A stretch of DNA of 64,000 nucleotides from Bradyrhizobium sp. WD16 (GTDB taxonomy: Bacteria > Pseudomonadota > Alphaproteobacteria > Rhizobiales > Xanthobacteraceae). Made by a program: the position numbers and the translations under genes. The stretch is from contig NZ_CP028908.1 of assembly GCF_024181725.1 (NCBI RefSeq), positions 3,585,501-3,649,500 of the forward strand. Direction: 5' to 3'. The notes under the pieces are model-generated. The model was not told the DNA's origin. It saw only the letters and a list, made by a program, of their open reading frames with translations, and ran no database searches. Shown here in pieces: positions 26,467 through 35,037 of this stretch (positions within the stretch are counted from its first letter, which is position 1; the number at the start of each line of letters is the position of its first letter).

Positions 26467-27588
26467 ATGACACAGCTCCGGCCAGCATTCCTGACGCCGA
26501 TCGACGACGTGCTGGCACGGCTTCGTGCCGGATGCGGGCCCGTCGTGCCGGTGGCGCTGCCGCTCGACGAGAGTTTTGGCTGCGTGGCCGCGGCGATGGC
26601 GCCCTTGCCTTGCGCGCTGCCGGCGCGAGCCGTGGCGATGATCGACGGCTGGGCATTGACCGCCGCCGATCTCACCGGCGCGTCAGCATACACGCCGGTG
26701 CCGCTGCCCAGCGCGCCGGCCTTCGTCGCGGTCGGCGGCAGCCTGCCGGCAGGCTGCGACTGCGTGCTCGAGGACAGTGCGGTCGAGCGTGTTGGCCCCG
26801 TCTTTCAGGCGCTCGGCGAAGCGATCCCGGGCCAGGGCGTGCGTCGGGCCGGCGAGGACGCTCCGGCCGGTCAGACGCTGATCCAGCAGGGCCGTGCGGT
26901 CACCCTCGTTGACCTCTTCGTTGCTCGCCAGGCCGGGCTGGCCGACCTCAGCGTCCGCCGTCCGCGTCTGGCTCTGATCGACGTTCCGGCGTCGGACGGA
27001 TCGACTGCGACCGCCGATTTGCTCGTGGCGCTTGCCCGAGCCGCCGGCGCGCAGGTGCTGCGCAGCCGCGCCGGTGGTCGTGACGTGGCGGCCGTGATGG
27101 CGGCGCTGGCAGCGGTCGAGGCCGACGTCGTTCTCACTGTCGGCGGGACCGGTGCCGGGCCCGGCGATGCCACGGTCGCAGCGCTCGCCGCCGCGGGGGC
27201 CCTGCCGGTTCATGGCATGGCGTTGCAGCCGGGGCGCAGTGCCGCCGCGGCGCTGCACGGCCGGGTTCCGGTTGTCGCCTGTCCGGGGGCCGGCGCTGCG
27301 GCATTGGCAGCGTGGTGGACACTGGCCGAACCGATCCTGGACTGGCTGGCGGGGCGTGGTCATCGTCGGAGGGTGGTGCGGCCGCTGGTGCGCAAGATCG
27401 CTTCGCAGATCGGCTTGACCGAGGTGGTGCTGCTGCGCGACACCAGCGAGGGCTGGCTGCCGCTTGCCGTCGGCGACCTGCCGGTCGCCGCGCTGGCTGC
27501 GGCGGATGCCTGGGTCGCGGTGGCGCCGGGCAGCGAAGGCCATGCGGCCGGCGAGGCGCTCGCGGCCTCGCCGCTACGCGCTGGATGA
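26467..27588 (+). CDS. MoeA-like molybdopterin-binding protein (divergent)
   Basis: 373 aa. The overall MoeA order of domains is recognisable: a domain with AVAMIDGWALTAADL (the family has x-x-D-G-Y/F-A), VGGSLPAGCDCVLEDSAVER, GQGVRRAGEDAPAGQTLIQ, then an MPT-binding MoCF domain with VVLTVGGTGAGPGDATVAAL and VHGMALQPGRSAAAAL. The MoCF T-G-G-x-S/T-x-G-x-x-D motif is altered, and the sequence is very Ala/Gly-rich. Moco genes often come in pairs where one MoeA serves tungsten insertion or has another role; here that is inference. ATG at 26467; the upstream TTG at 26431 is less likely. Overlaps the next gene (ATGA). Confidence 0.8.
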   Translation: MTQLRPAFLTPIDDVLARLRAGCGPVVPVALPLDESFGCVAAAMAPLPCALPARAVAMIDGWALTAADLTGASAYTPVPLPSAPAFVAVGGSLPAGCDCVLEDSAVERVGPVFQALGEAIPGQGVRRAGEDAPAGQTLIQQGRAVTLVDLFVARQAGLADLSVRRPRLALIDVPASDGSTATADLLVALARAAGAQVLRSRAGGRDVAAVMAALAAVEADVVLTVGGTGAGPGDATVAALAAAGALPVHGMALQPGRSAAAALHGRVPVVACPGAGAAALAAWWTLAEPILDWLAGRGHRRRVVRPLVRKIASQIGLTEVVLLRDTSEGWLPLAVGDLPVAALAAADAWVAVAPGSEGHAAGEALAASPLRAG

Positions 27589-29549
27589 TGATGACAATGG
27601 CAGATCAGTCGACCAAAGCCGTGCCGGAGCGTGCCAAAGGCGACCAGACCCAGTTTCTCGACGTGCTGTCGCGCGAAGAGGCGATGGCACGGTTCGCGTC
27701 GGCGCTGTTTCCGCGGCCGCTGCCGGCGGTCGAGTGCGATCTCGCCGCAGCGCTGGGTCTCGTGTTGGCGCACGACGTGGTGGCGCCGATCGACGTGCCT
27801 CCGTTCGATCGCGCCAATGTCGACGGTTTCGCCGTCCGCGCCGCCGACACCGCCGCCGCCAGCGAGACCGCTCCGGTGCACCTCGATCTGACCGGCGAGG
27901 TGATTGCCTGCGGTGTCGCGCCGCGGCGGACCATCGGGCGAGGCGAGGCCAGCGTCATCGCGACTGGCGGGCCGCTGCCGCGCGGTGCCGATGCGGTGGT
28001 CATGGTCGAGCATACCCAGCCGGCCGGCGTGCGGATCGCGTTGCGGCGACCGGCGTTGCCCGGCCAGTTCGTCTCCTATGCCGGTTCCGACATTGCTCGC
28101 CGCGAGGTGCTGCTGCGCGCCGGCACGCTCATCGGCTCGCGCGAGATTGGCATGCTCGCCGCTTGCGGCCTGGCGCGCGTGCTCGTGATCCGCAAGCCGA
28201 AGGTCGCGGTGATCTCCACCGGCGACGAATTGGTGCAGCCCGGGGCGGAACTGCAGCCGGCGGCGATTTACGATTCGAACGGCGCGATCGTCACCGCGGC
28301 GGTCGCCGAGAACGGCGGCGAGCCGGTTTTCCTCGGAGCCTTTCCCGACCAGGAGGACAAGCTCGCCGAGGTGCTCGCCGGCGCGGTCGAAACCTACGAC
28401 ATGGTGATCCTGTCCGGCGGCACCTCGAAGGGCGAGGGGGATGTGTCCCATCGCATCATCGCCCGGCTCGGGCCGCCGGGCATCGTCGCCCACGGCATCG
28501 CGCTCAAACCGGGCAAGCCGTTGTGCCTCGCAGTCTGCAGCGGAAAGCCTGTGGTGGTGCTGCCGGGCTTCCCGACCTCGGCGATGTTCACCTTCCACGA
28601 CATGATCGTGCCGGTGCTGCGCCGGTTGGCCGGACTGCCGCCCCGCGCCGAGACGAAAGTCATGGCGACGCTGCCGCTGCGCGTCTCATCCGAACTCGGC
28701 CGCACCGAATTCGTCATGGTGTCGCTGGTCGCGGGCGTCGATGGTCTGATCGCCTATCCGACCGGAAAGGGCTCCGGCGCCATCACCTCCTTCGCCCAGG
28801 CCGACGGCTTTCTGCGGGTCGATGCGCTTGCGGATCACCTGCCCGCCGGAAGCAGTATCGAAGTGACGCTGTTCACGCCTCACGCCCGCGTGCCCGATCT
28901 CGTCATCATCGGCAGCCACTGCACCGGGCTCGATCTCGTCACCTCCCCGCTCGCTCGCGCCGGGCTCAACGTGCGCAGCATTGCTGTCGGCAGTCTTGGC
29001 GGATTAGCGGCCGCGCGCCGCGGCGAATGCGACTTCGCGCCGATCCATCTCTTTGACGCGGCGAGCGAAACCTACAACACGCCCTATCTCAGCGAGGGCC
29101 TGGAATTGGTGCCGGGCTGGCGGCGCATGCAGGGCTTCGTCTTTCGCATCGACGATGATCGCTTCAAGGGCCTGAGCGCCGCCGACGCGGTGCAGGCGGC
29201 GCTCGCTGACGGAGCCTGTCTGATGGTCAACCGCAACCAGGGGGCGGGGACCCGCATCCTGATCGACCGCCTGCTCGATGGCGCCCGACCCGACGGATAC
29301 TTCAACCAGCCGCGCTCGCATAATGCGGTGGCCGCAGCGGTAGCCCAGGGGCGGGCCGACTGGGGGGTCACCATCGCGCCCGTCGCCCGCATCGCTGGCC
29401 TCGGCTTTCTGCCGCTGACCGAAGAGCATTACGATTTTGCGCTGGTCGCCGCGCGCCGCGACCGGCCCGCCGTGCAGGCATTTCTCGCTTCGCTGCGGTC
29501 CGACGAAAGCCGCGCCGCGCTCCGCCATGCCGGGTTTGAACCGGCATGA
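27585..29549 (+). CDS. MoeA fused to a periplasmic-binding-protein-like domain
   Basis: 654 aa. Residues ~20-420 form a complete MoeA: PPFDRANVDGFAVRAADT, ATGGPLPRGADAVVMVEHTQ, VISTGDELVQPG, IYDSNGAIV, ILSGGTSKGEGDVSHRIIA and VLPGFPTSAMF. The C-terminal ~210 residues (IIGSHCTGLDLVTSPLARAG to the end) match the PBP-like domain seen in ModE/LysR-type and MoeA fusions; it has MVNRNQGAGTRILIDRLLDG and SHNAVAAAVAQGRADWGVTI. It may bind oxyanion or cofactor while MoeA inserts metal into adenylylated molybdopterin. Start chosen at the ATG overlapping the upstream TGA; ATGs at 27588, 27591 and 27597 are alternatives. Confidence 0.88.
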   Translation: MMMTMADQSTKAVPERAKGDQTQFLDVLSREEAMARFASALFPRPLPAVECDLAAALGLVLAHDVVAPIDVPPFDRANVDGFAVRAADTAAASETAPVHLDLTGEVIACGVAPRRTIGRGEASVIATGGPLPRGADAVVMVEHTQPAGVRIALRRPALPGQFVSYAGSDIARREVLLRAGTLIGSREIGMLAACGLARVLVIRKPKVAVISTGDELVQPGAELQPAAIYDSNGAIVTAAVAENGGEPVFLGAFPDQEDKLAEVLAGAVETYDMVILSGGTSKGEGDVSHRIIARLGPPGIVAHGIALKPGKPLCLAVCSGKPVVVLPGFPTSAMFTFHDMIVPVLRRLAGLPPRAETKVMATLPLRVSSELGRTEFVMVSLVAGVDGLIAYPTGKGSGAITSFAQADGFLRVDALADHLPAGSSIEVTLFTPHARVPDLVIIGSHCTGLDLVTSPLARAGLNVRSIAVGSLGGLAAARRGECDFAPIHLFDAASETYNTPYLSEGLELVPGWRRMQGFVFRIDDDRFKGLSAADAVQAALADGACLMVNRNQGAGTRILIDRLLDGARPDGYFNQPRSHNAVAAAVAQGRADWGVTIAPVARIAGLGFLPLTEEHYDFALVAARRDRPAVQAFLASLRSDESRAALRHAGFEPA

Positions 29550-29569
29550 ACAGCGCCCTCATTCCGCCG

Positions 29570-30193
29570 TCAGCCGTCCTCGTCGCGGGCGATCTGCTCG
29601 GCGATGGCGAGGTCGGCTTCGGTATTGGCGTTGAAGAACGGGTCGAACGGCGTTGCCGGCCACGCCACCAGGGCGAGGCGATGGCGCGCGGTGAAGCGAT
29701 GCACCGCGCGGATGTTCTCCTGCGTCAGGGCATGGCGCAGCGCTTCGCGCAGCTTGACCGGCCACAGCGCAATGGTGTGGTGGGTCTCATCGCCGGATGC
29801 GGCGACCGCGATCTCGGCGCTTTCGGCGCTGCGGGCGGCGACAAGGCGGGAGACCAGGTCGCGCGGCAGGAACGGGCAATCGCCGGCGGCGCTCACCATG
29901 AGCTCGGCTTTCGGATAGCGGCTCGCGACGAAATCGAGGCCGGCGAGAATTCCGGCGAGAGGACCGGCAAAACCTTCGATCGAGTCCGCCACCACCGGCA
30001 GGTGGGTAGCCGCGAAGCGGCGCGGATCGCCGTTGGCATTGAGCACCAGGTGGTCGCATTGCGGCGCCAGCCGGTCGATGACGCGCGCGAGGAGGGTCTT
30101 GCCGCCGATCATGCGCATGGGCTTGTCGCCGCCGCCCATGCGGCGGGCGAGGCCGCCGGCGAGAATGAGGCCGATGACGGGGTGCGCGATCAT
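29570..30193 (-). CDS. mobA: Molybdenum cofactor guanylyltransferase
   Basis: 207 aa. The N-terminal motif [20 protein letters not shown] is the GTP-binding signature of Mob[19 protein letters not shown] is the metal-binding D motif, and [18 protein letters not shown] is the C-terminal N-T-P/E region. It attaches GMP to Mo/W-molybdopterin to make bis-MGD, the form used by the formate dehydrogenase encoded nearby. ATG at 30191-30193 with AGGGG close upstream. It is the only minus-strand gene in the island, convergent with the MoeA fusion (20-base gap) and divergent from mobB. Confidence 0.92.
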   Translation of the reverse strand: MIAHPVIGLILAGGLARRMGGGDKPMRMIGGKTLLARVIDRLAPQCDHLVLNANGDPRRFAATHLPVVADSIEGFAGPLAGILAGLDFVASRYPKAELMVSAAGDCPFLPRDLVSRLVAARSAESAEIAVAASGDETHHTIALWPVKLREALRHALTQENIRAVHRFTARHRLALVAWPATPFDPFFNANTEADLAIAEQIARDEDG

Positions 30194-30312
30194 GCCCCTG
30201 AGATAGCCGAGGCGCCGTCTTTTGCAAGCCTGATGGCGTTCGGCACGTTCGGGCTGGCGTGCGGCCTCTCCATGTCGGGGCGATGTCAACGCGTGACGAG
30301 CGGAGCCGCCTC

Positions 30313-30843
30313 ATGAAGATCATCGGCCTCGCCGGCTGGAGTGGCGCCGGCAAGACCACACTGCTGCAGCGATTGATCCCGCAGCTTGCGGCGCAGGGAT
30401 TGCGGGTATCGACCGTCAAGCATGCCCACCACAATTTCGATGTCGACGTGCCCGGCAAGGATTCCTGGCTGCACCGAAAGGCCGGCGCCTTCGAGGTGCT
30501 GGTCGCATCCAGCCGGCGCTGGGCCCTGATGCATGAATTGCGCAGCGATGCCGAGCCACCGCTCGACGAACTGCTCCGCAAGCTCTCGCCGGCTGATCTC
30601 GTCATCGTCGAGGGCTTCAAGGCCGGCAGCCATCCCAAAATCGAGGTGTACCGGCAGGCCAACGGCAAGCCGCTGCTCTATCCTGGCGATCCGGCGATCG
30701 TCGGCATCGCCAGCGATATCGAACTCGAGACGCGGTTGCCGCTGGCGTCGCTCGACGATGCGGCGGCGGTGGCGAAACTGGCGCTGGCGGCGGCACGGCC
30801 GATTGCCGACGTGCTTGCGGCCGCAGCGCGTGGAGAGAAATGA
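30313..30843 (+). CDS. mobB: Molybdopterin-guanine dinucleotide adapter protein
   Basis: 176 aa. P-loop IIGLAGWSGAGKTTLLQRLI, then VSTVKHAHHNFDVDVPGKDS and LVIVEGFKAGSHPKIEVYR, all standard MobB motifs. MobB is a GTP-binding helper of MobA. ATG at 30313 with CGGAG seven bases upstream. Its stop overlaps the moeA start (AATGATGG), so the two are coupled. Confidence 0.92.
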   Translation: MKIIGLAGWSGAGKTTLLQRLIPQLAAQGLRVSTVKHAHHNFDVDVPGKDSWLHRKAGAFEVLVASSRRWALMHELRSDAEPPLDELLRKLSPADLVIVEGFKAGSHPKIEVYRQANGKPLLYPGDPAIVGIASDIELETRLPLASLDDAAAVAKLALAAARPIADVLAAAARGEK

Positions 30844-32096
30844 TGGCTCAGCTATCCGACGACTGCTTCGCCTTCGGCGGGCCGATGCTCTCGGTGGACG
30901 AGGCCGTCAAGCTGATCTCCACGCGCATGACGGCAGTATCCGAAACCGAAGGCGTTGCCCTTGCCGAGGCCGACGGGCGTATCCTCGCCAGCGATGTCGT
31001 TGCGCCGCTGCCGGTGCCGCCCTTCACCAACTCGGCCGTCGATGGTTTCGCCGTGGCGAGCGGCGATCTGCCCGCAGGAGAAGCCGGGCGATTCCAGGTG
31101 GAGGGGCGGCTCGCCGCGGGCGGGCGGGCCGCAACGCCGCACTCGGGCCACGCTCTGCGGATATTCACCGGCGCCCCGATGCCGCCGGGCCTCGACACCG
31201 TCTTCATGCAGGAGGACGTCCAGCTTCAGGGCGATGGCAGTGTGCTGTTGCCGCCGGGCCTCAAAGCTGGAGCGAATGTCCGTCCTGCGGGCGAGGACAT
31301 CGCCGCAGGCAGTGTCGCCCTTGCCGCGGGAACGCGGTTGCGGCCGCAGGAACTGGCCGTGGCTGCGGCACTCGGTTTCACCGAAGTCGATGTGCGGCGG
31401 CGCATCCGTGTCGCTGTGCTTTCGACCGGTGACGAGGTGGTCGAGCCGGGTGCGCCGCGGGGCCCGTCGCAGCTCTACGATTCCAACCGCGTGATGCTCG
31501 CCACCATGCTGCGCCGCCAGGGCTGCGCAGTGAGCGATTTCGGTATCGTGCCGGATGATGCCGAGCGTGTCGCGGCCGTGCTTGCCGAGGCCGCGAAGGG
31601 CAATGACCTGATCGTCACATCGGGAGGCGTCTCGACCGGCGAGGAGGATCACGTCAAGGCTGCAGTGGAAAGCGCTGGCCGGCTGGTGTTGTGGCGTATG
31701 GCGATCAAGCCGGGACGGCCGGTCGCCATGGGCGTCATCGAAGGCGCCGCGCTGATCGGCCTGCCGGGTAATCCGGTGGCGAGTTTCGTCACCTTCGTCC
31801 ACGTGGTCCAGCCGGCGATCGCCGCGCTGGCCGGCGCCCGCTGGCAGCGTCCGCTTCCGCTGCCGGTGCGCGCCGCCTTCAGCTATCGTAAGAAGCCGGG
31901 CCGGCGCGAATATGTCCGGGCCCATCTAAGGATCGCTGCCGATGGAAGCGTCGAAGCGATCAAGTTTCCGCGTGAAGGCGCCGGGCTGCTCTCGTCCCTG
32001 ACGCACACCGATGGTCTCGTCGAACTGCCCGAGGACATCAGCCAGGTCGCCCCCGGCGATCGCGTCGGTTTTCTGTGGTTCGCCCAGCTGATCTAG
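30843..32096 (+). CDS. moeA: Molybdopterin molybdenumtransferase
   Basis: 417 aa, canonical length. PPFTNSAVDGFAVASGDLP, FTGAPMPPGLDTVFMQEDV, VLSTGDEVVEPG, LYDSNRVML, VTSGGVSTGEEDHVKAAVE, MAIKPGRPVAMG and GLPGNPVASFVTFV are intact. It inserts metal into adenylylated molybdopterin. ATG at 30843 has GGAG seven bases upstream; ATG at 30840 is also possible. The stop TAG (32094-32096) is formed by the CTAG end of a palindromic repeat. This is the third MoeA-type gene of the island and the best candidate for the housekeeping enzyme. Confidence 0.94.
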   Translation: MAQLSDDCFAFGGPMLSVDEAVKLISTRMTAVSETEGVALAEADGRILASDVVAPLPVPPFTNSAVDGFAVASGDLPAGEAGRFQVEGRLAAGGRAATPHSGHALRIFTGAPMPPGLDTVFMQEDVQLQGDGSVLLPPGLKAGANVRPAGEDIAAGSVALAAGTRLRPQELAVAAALGFTEVDVRRRIRVAVLSTGDEVVEPGAPRGPSQLYDSNRVMLATMLRRQGCAVSDFGIVPDDAERVAAVLAEAAKGNDLIVTSGGVSTGEEDHVKAAVESAGRLVLWRMAIKPGRPVAMGVIEGAALIGLPGNPVASFVTFVHVVQPAIAALAGARWQRPLPLPVRAAFSYRKKPGRREYVRAHLRIAADGSVEAIKFPREGAGLLSSLTHTDGLVELPEDISQVAPGDRVGFLWFAQLI

Positions 32097-32167
32097 TGTC
32101 CTGTCTCCGAATGACCGCTCCATTTGCCTCATGCTCGCACGGTCATTCGAAGACATAAGGACACTAG
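32093..32167 (-). repeat. Palindromic repeat type A (reverse orientation)
   Basis: CTAG-bounded hairpin starting inside the moeA stop codon; reverse complement of the type A copies at 11.7 and 23.5 kb, with a few substitutions in the arms. Confidence 0.92.
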
Positions 32168-32180
32168 CAAAATCAAAGTG

Positions 32181-32259
32181 CTAGTGTGGCTTATGTCTCG
32201 CAATTGCCTACGAGAGGCTTGCCGCGAAGGCGGTAGGCAATTGCGAGACGCCACACTAG
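32181..32259 (-). repeat. Palindromic repeat type B (reverse orientation)
   Basis: Joined to the type A element by CAAAATCAAAGTG, the exact complement of the linker at 11.7 kb. Together they form the inverted composite unit 32093-32259. Confidence 0.93.
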
Positions 32260-32395
32260 CGAAAGCCGGAATCAGACCTGCGCAGCGGATCTGAAAGCGT
32301 TGTCAGCAACATGCCGCATCGCCCGCGCACCGTCGCGGCGGCCGGCGCGGCCCGAGCGCCGAAAAAGCCGGCAGCTTTCATGGGCATCGCGCGTT

Positions 32396-32413
32396 AATTC
32401 TAATCTTAAAGTA
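32396..32413 (+). promoter_or_regulatory. Candidate regulon operator, site upstream of ABC importer
   Basis: AATTCTA-ATCT-TAAAGTA. Same 7-4-7 layout as the five sites at 43880, 50876, 59203, 60289 and 62069; 5/7 and 6/7 matches to the half-sites of the consensus TATTTYA-N4-TAAAATA. About 20 bases before the first possible ATPase start. Confidence 0.45.
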
Positions 32414-32434
32414 ATTTGAGGGCTGGGGTAGAAT

Positions 32435-33319
32435 ATGGTCCGTGATGTTCCGCCCGCGCCAACCCAAGGGTCGAGAATGAGGCCGTTGACACTGCTGCAT
32501 GACGATCATCTTGCATCGCAGCCGCACGCCGCGCCGCCAACCGTCATCGAGATCAGGGGCGTCTCGCAAAGCTTCGAGACCGCCGGGCGCAAGAGCCATC
32601 TGGCGCTTTCCGACATCTCGCTGTCGATTGACGATGGCGCCTTCGTCTCGATCCTCGGACCGTCCGGCTGCGGCAAGTCGACCTTGCTCTACATCGTCGG
32701 CGGCTTCGTCAGACCGACGGCCGGCAAGGTCAGCATGCGCGACAAGCCAGTCACCGGGCCTGGTCCCGATCGCGGCCCGGTGTTCCAGGAATTCGCGCTG
32801 TTTCCCTGGAAGACGGTGCTGGGCAATGTCACCTACGGGCTGCGCCAGCAGGGCGTGGCTCGCACCGCGGCCGAGGCGCGCGCTCGGCAGTTGCTCGAGA
32901 TGGTCGGGCTGAAGGGCTTCGAGGGCTTCTATCCCAAGGAACTGTCCGGCGGCATGAAGCAGCGCGTCGCCATTGCCCGAACGCTCGCCTATAATCCGGC
33001 GGTGCTGCTGATGGACGAGCCGTTCGGCGCGCTCGACGCCCACACCCGGACCCGGTTGCAGAACGATCTGCTTGATATCTGGGAACGCGACCGCAAGACC
33101 GTGCTGTTCGTTACCCACGCGGTGGACGAGGCGGTGTTTCTCTCCGACAAGGTCGTGGTGATGACGCGCTCGCCGGGCCGCATCAAGGCGGTGATCGATA
33201 TCGATCTGCCGCGGCCACGCCGACGCGCCGACCTCCTGCTCGATCCGCATTACCAGAAATACGTCGTCGACATCGAGAAGCTGATCGAGGACGCTCCCGA
33301 CATCGAGCACCGCGCATGA
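32435..33319 (+). CDS. ABC transporter ATP-binding protein (nitrate/sulfonate/taurine class)
   Basis: 294 aa. Walker A LGPSGCGKSTLLYIVGGF, Q-loop PVFQEFALFPWKTVLGN, signature ELSGGMKQRVAIARTLAYNP, Walker B VLLMDEPFGALDAHTR and switch His VTHAVDEAVFLSDKVV. The F-P-W after the Q-loop and VMTRSPGRI are typical of SsuB/TauB/NrtD-like proteins. Start uncertain: ATG at 32435 has GGGG upstream; ATG at 32477 has AAGGG six bases upstream and would give 280 aa. Its stop overlaps the first permease start. Substrate cannot be read; the nearby operator-like site hints at the aromatic regulon. Confidence 0.9.
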   Translation: MVRDVPPAPTQGSRMRPLTLLHDDHLASQPHAAPPTVIEIRGVSQSFETAGRKSHLALSDISLSIDDGAFVSILGPSGCGKSTLLYIVGGFVRPTAGKVSMRDKPVTGPGPDRGPVFQEFALFPWKTVLGNVTYGLRQQGVARTAAEARARQLLEMVGLKGFEGFYPKELSGGMKQRVAIARTLAYNPAVLLMDEPFGALDAHTRTRLQNDLLDIWERDRKTVLFVTHAVDEAVFLSDKVVVMTRSPGRIKAVIDIDLPRPRRRADLLLDPHYQKYVVDIEKLIEDAPDIEHRA

Positions 33320-34110
33320 GCGCGGGGGCGGCGTCGCGGCGCTGGCTCGTGCGTTTCGCGCCGGTGCTGGCCTGCCTCGGTCTGCTGGCGGTCTGGCAAC
33401 TCGCGTCGCTGCTGCTGACCACGGAGAGCGTGCCGTCGGCGCTGGAGGCTCTGCGCGCCGTGCCGCAGATCCTCACCGACCGCGAATCCCTCGTCAACAT
33501 TCTCGATTCCATCCGGCGCATGATCATCGGCCTCTCGGCCGCCGTGGTGGTCGCGATCCCGCTCGGGCTGCTCATGGGCCGGGTCAAGACGGTGGCCGCG
33601 CTCGCCAATCCGCTGCTGATGGTGATTTACCCGGTGCCCAAGGCCGCGTTGATGCCGATCATCATGCTCTGGCTCGGCGTCGGCGATCTCTCGAAGACCC
33701 TCGTCATCTTTCTCGCGGTGACGCTGCCGATCATCTATCACTCGTTCCAGGGCGCCCGCGCCGTGGAGGAAAAGATGCTGTGGTCGGGCGCGGCGATGGG
33801 AATGTCGGCGCCGCAACGCATGCTGCGGATCGTGTTGCCGGCGGCCTTGCCGGAAATCCTCGCGGGCTGTCGCACCGGTCTCGTGCTGGCGCTGATCACC
33901 ATGGTCACCAGCGAGATGATCGCAAGGAAGTCCGGCGCCGGCAACATCCTGTTCAACGCGCTCGACATGGGGCAGTACGACACCGTCTTCGCCATGATCA
34001 TCATCATCGGCGCGCTGGGCATCGTGCTCGACGGCGCGTTCGACCGCTTGCGCCGTGCGTTGGTCTCCTGGTCGGAATCGGCGCAGGACATTCCGCTGAG
34101 TTTCTCATGA
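33316..34110 (+). CDS. ABC transporter permease (SsuC/TauC class), first
   Basis: 264 aa with six predicted helices and the EAA-like loop SGAAMGMSAPQRMLRIVLPA ALPEILAGC (split by a space here only for length). YPVPKAALMPIIMLWLGVGD is typical of the class. ATG overlaps the ATPase stop and its own stop overlaps the next permease (ATGA), so all three are translationally coupled. Confidence 0.9.
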   Translation: MSAGAASRRWLVRFAPVLACLGLLAVWQLASLLLTTESVPSALEALRAVPQILTDRESLVNILDSIRRMIIGLSAAVVVAIPLGLLMGRVKTVAALANPLLMVIYPVPKAALMPIIMLWLGVGDLSKTLVIFLAVTLPIIYHSFQGARAVEEKMLWSGAAMGMSAPQRMLRIVLPAALPEILAGCRTGLVLALITMVTSEMIARKSGAGNILFNALDMGQYDTVFAMIIIIGALGIVLDGAFDRLRRALVSWSESAQDIPLSFS

Positions 34111-34874
34111 TCGCACGCTTGTTCTCTCGCGAACTGTTGCTTGGGCTGCTGCCGATCCTGGGGCTGGGATTGCTCTGGCAGGCGCTGGTGTCGTTCGGGG
34201 CCGCGCCGATCGCGCTGCTGCCGCCGCCGGCTCTCGTCTTCGCGCGGCTCGGCCATCAACTCGCCACCGGCGAGTTTCTCGACCAGGCCGGCGCGACGCT
34301 GCTGCGGCTGTTCGTCGGCTTTGCCGTCGCCGTGGTCCTCGGCGTCGGCATCGGGCTCATGGCCGCGGTCAATCCCACCGTCGGCGCCGTCATCAGGCCG
34401 ATCGTGCGCGTGCTGGCGCCGGTGCCAAAGGTCGCGCTCTATCCGGCCCTCTTGCTGCTGCTCGGCTTTGATCACGCTTCGAAGATGGCGCTCGTCACTG
34501 CCGACGCGCTGTTTCCGATCCTGCTCTCCACCTATTACGGCGCCTCGATGGTCGAGCAGAAGCTCATATGGTCGGCGCTCGCCGCCGGAACGCCGCCGCG
34601 CGAGGTGATCTACAAGGTGGTGCTGCCGGCCGCGCTGCCGTCGATCCTCACCGGCTGTCGCATTGGACTGGTGATCTCCTGCATCGTCGTCTTCCTGGCC
34701 GAGATGATCTCCTCGACCAACGGGCTCGGCTATCTGCTGGTGCGCGCGGCGCGCAGCTTCCAGACGGTCGACATGTTCGTGCCGCTGATCTCGATTTCGC
34801 TGCTTGGGCTGATCCTCAATGCTGCGCTCAATGGGCTACGCAAGATGCTGCTGCGCGGCTTTTCCGAGAACTAG
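34107..34874 (+). CDS. ABC transporter permease (SsuC/TauC class), second
   Basis: 255 aa, a diverged paralogue of the first permease: APVPKVALYPALLLLLGFDH and SALAAGTPPREVIYKVVLPA correspond to the same loops. Two different permeases imply a heterodimeric channel, as opposed to the single-permease Ssu system. The start at 34107 overlaps the upstream stop; the longer frame from 33780 is a shadow of the first permease. The stop TAG (34872-34874) comes from the CTAG end of a palindromic repeat, so the repeat lies inside this transport operon, before the binding protein. Confidence 0.9.
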   Translation: MIARLFSRELLLGLLPILGLGLLWQALVSFGAAPIALLPPPALVFARLGHQLATGEFLDQAGATLLRLFVGFAVAVVLGVGIGLMAAVNPTVGAVIRPIVRVLAPVPKVALYPALLLLLGFDHASKMALVTADALFPILLSTYYGASMVEQKLIWSALAAGTPPREVIYKVVLPAALPSILTGCRIGLVISCIVVFLAEMISSTNGLGYLLVRAARSFQTVDMFVPLISISLLGLILNAALNGLRKMLLRGFSEN

Positions 34875-34945
34875 TGCCCCGTCTCCGAATTACCGCTACG
34901 TTTGCCTCGCACTCTCACGGTCATTCGGAGACATAGGGACACTAG
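34871..34945 (-). repeat. Palindromic repeat type A (reverse orientation)
   Basis: Starts within the stop codon of the second permease. Inner arms GTCTCCGAATTACCG / CGGTCATTCGGAGAC with one mismatch. Confidence 0.92.
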
Positions 34946-34958
34946 CAAAATCAAAGTG

Positions 34959-35037
34959 CTGGTGTGGCTTATGTCTCGCAATTGCCTACGAGAGGGTTGC
35001 CGCGAAGGCGGTAGGCAATTGCGAGACGCCACACTAG
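34959..35037 (-). repeat. Palindromic repeat type B (reverse orientation)
   Basis: Follows the linker CAAAATCAAAGTG. Its left boundary is mutated to CTGG; the right CTAG is intact. Composite unit 34871-35037. Confidence 0.92.

Noticed and set aside
27312-27584. Upstream extension of the MoeA fusion to 745 aa
   Set aside because: The extension is the +1 frame of the preceding MoeA-like gene; coupled ATGs at 27585-27597 fit better.
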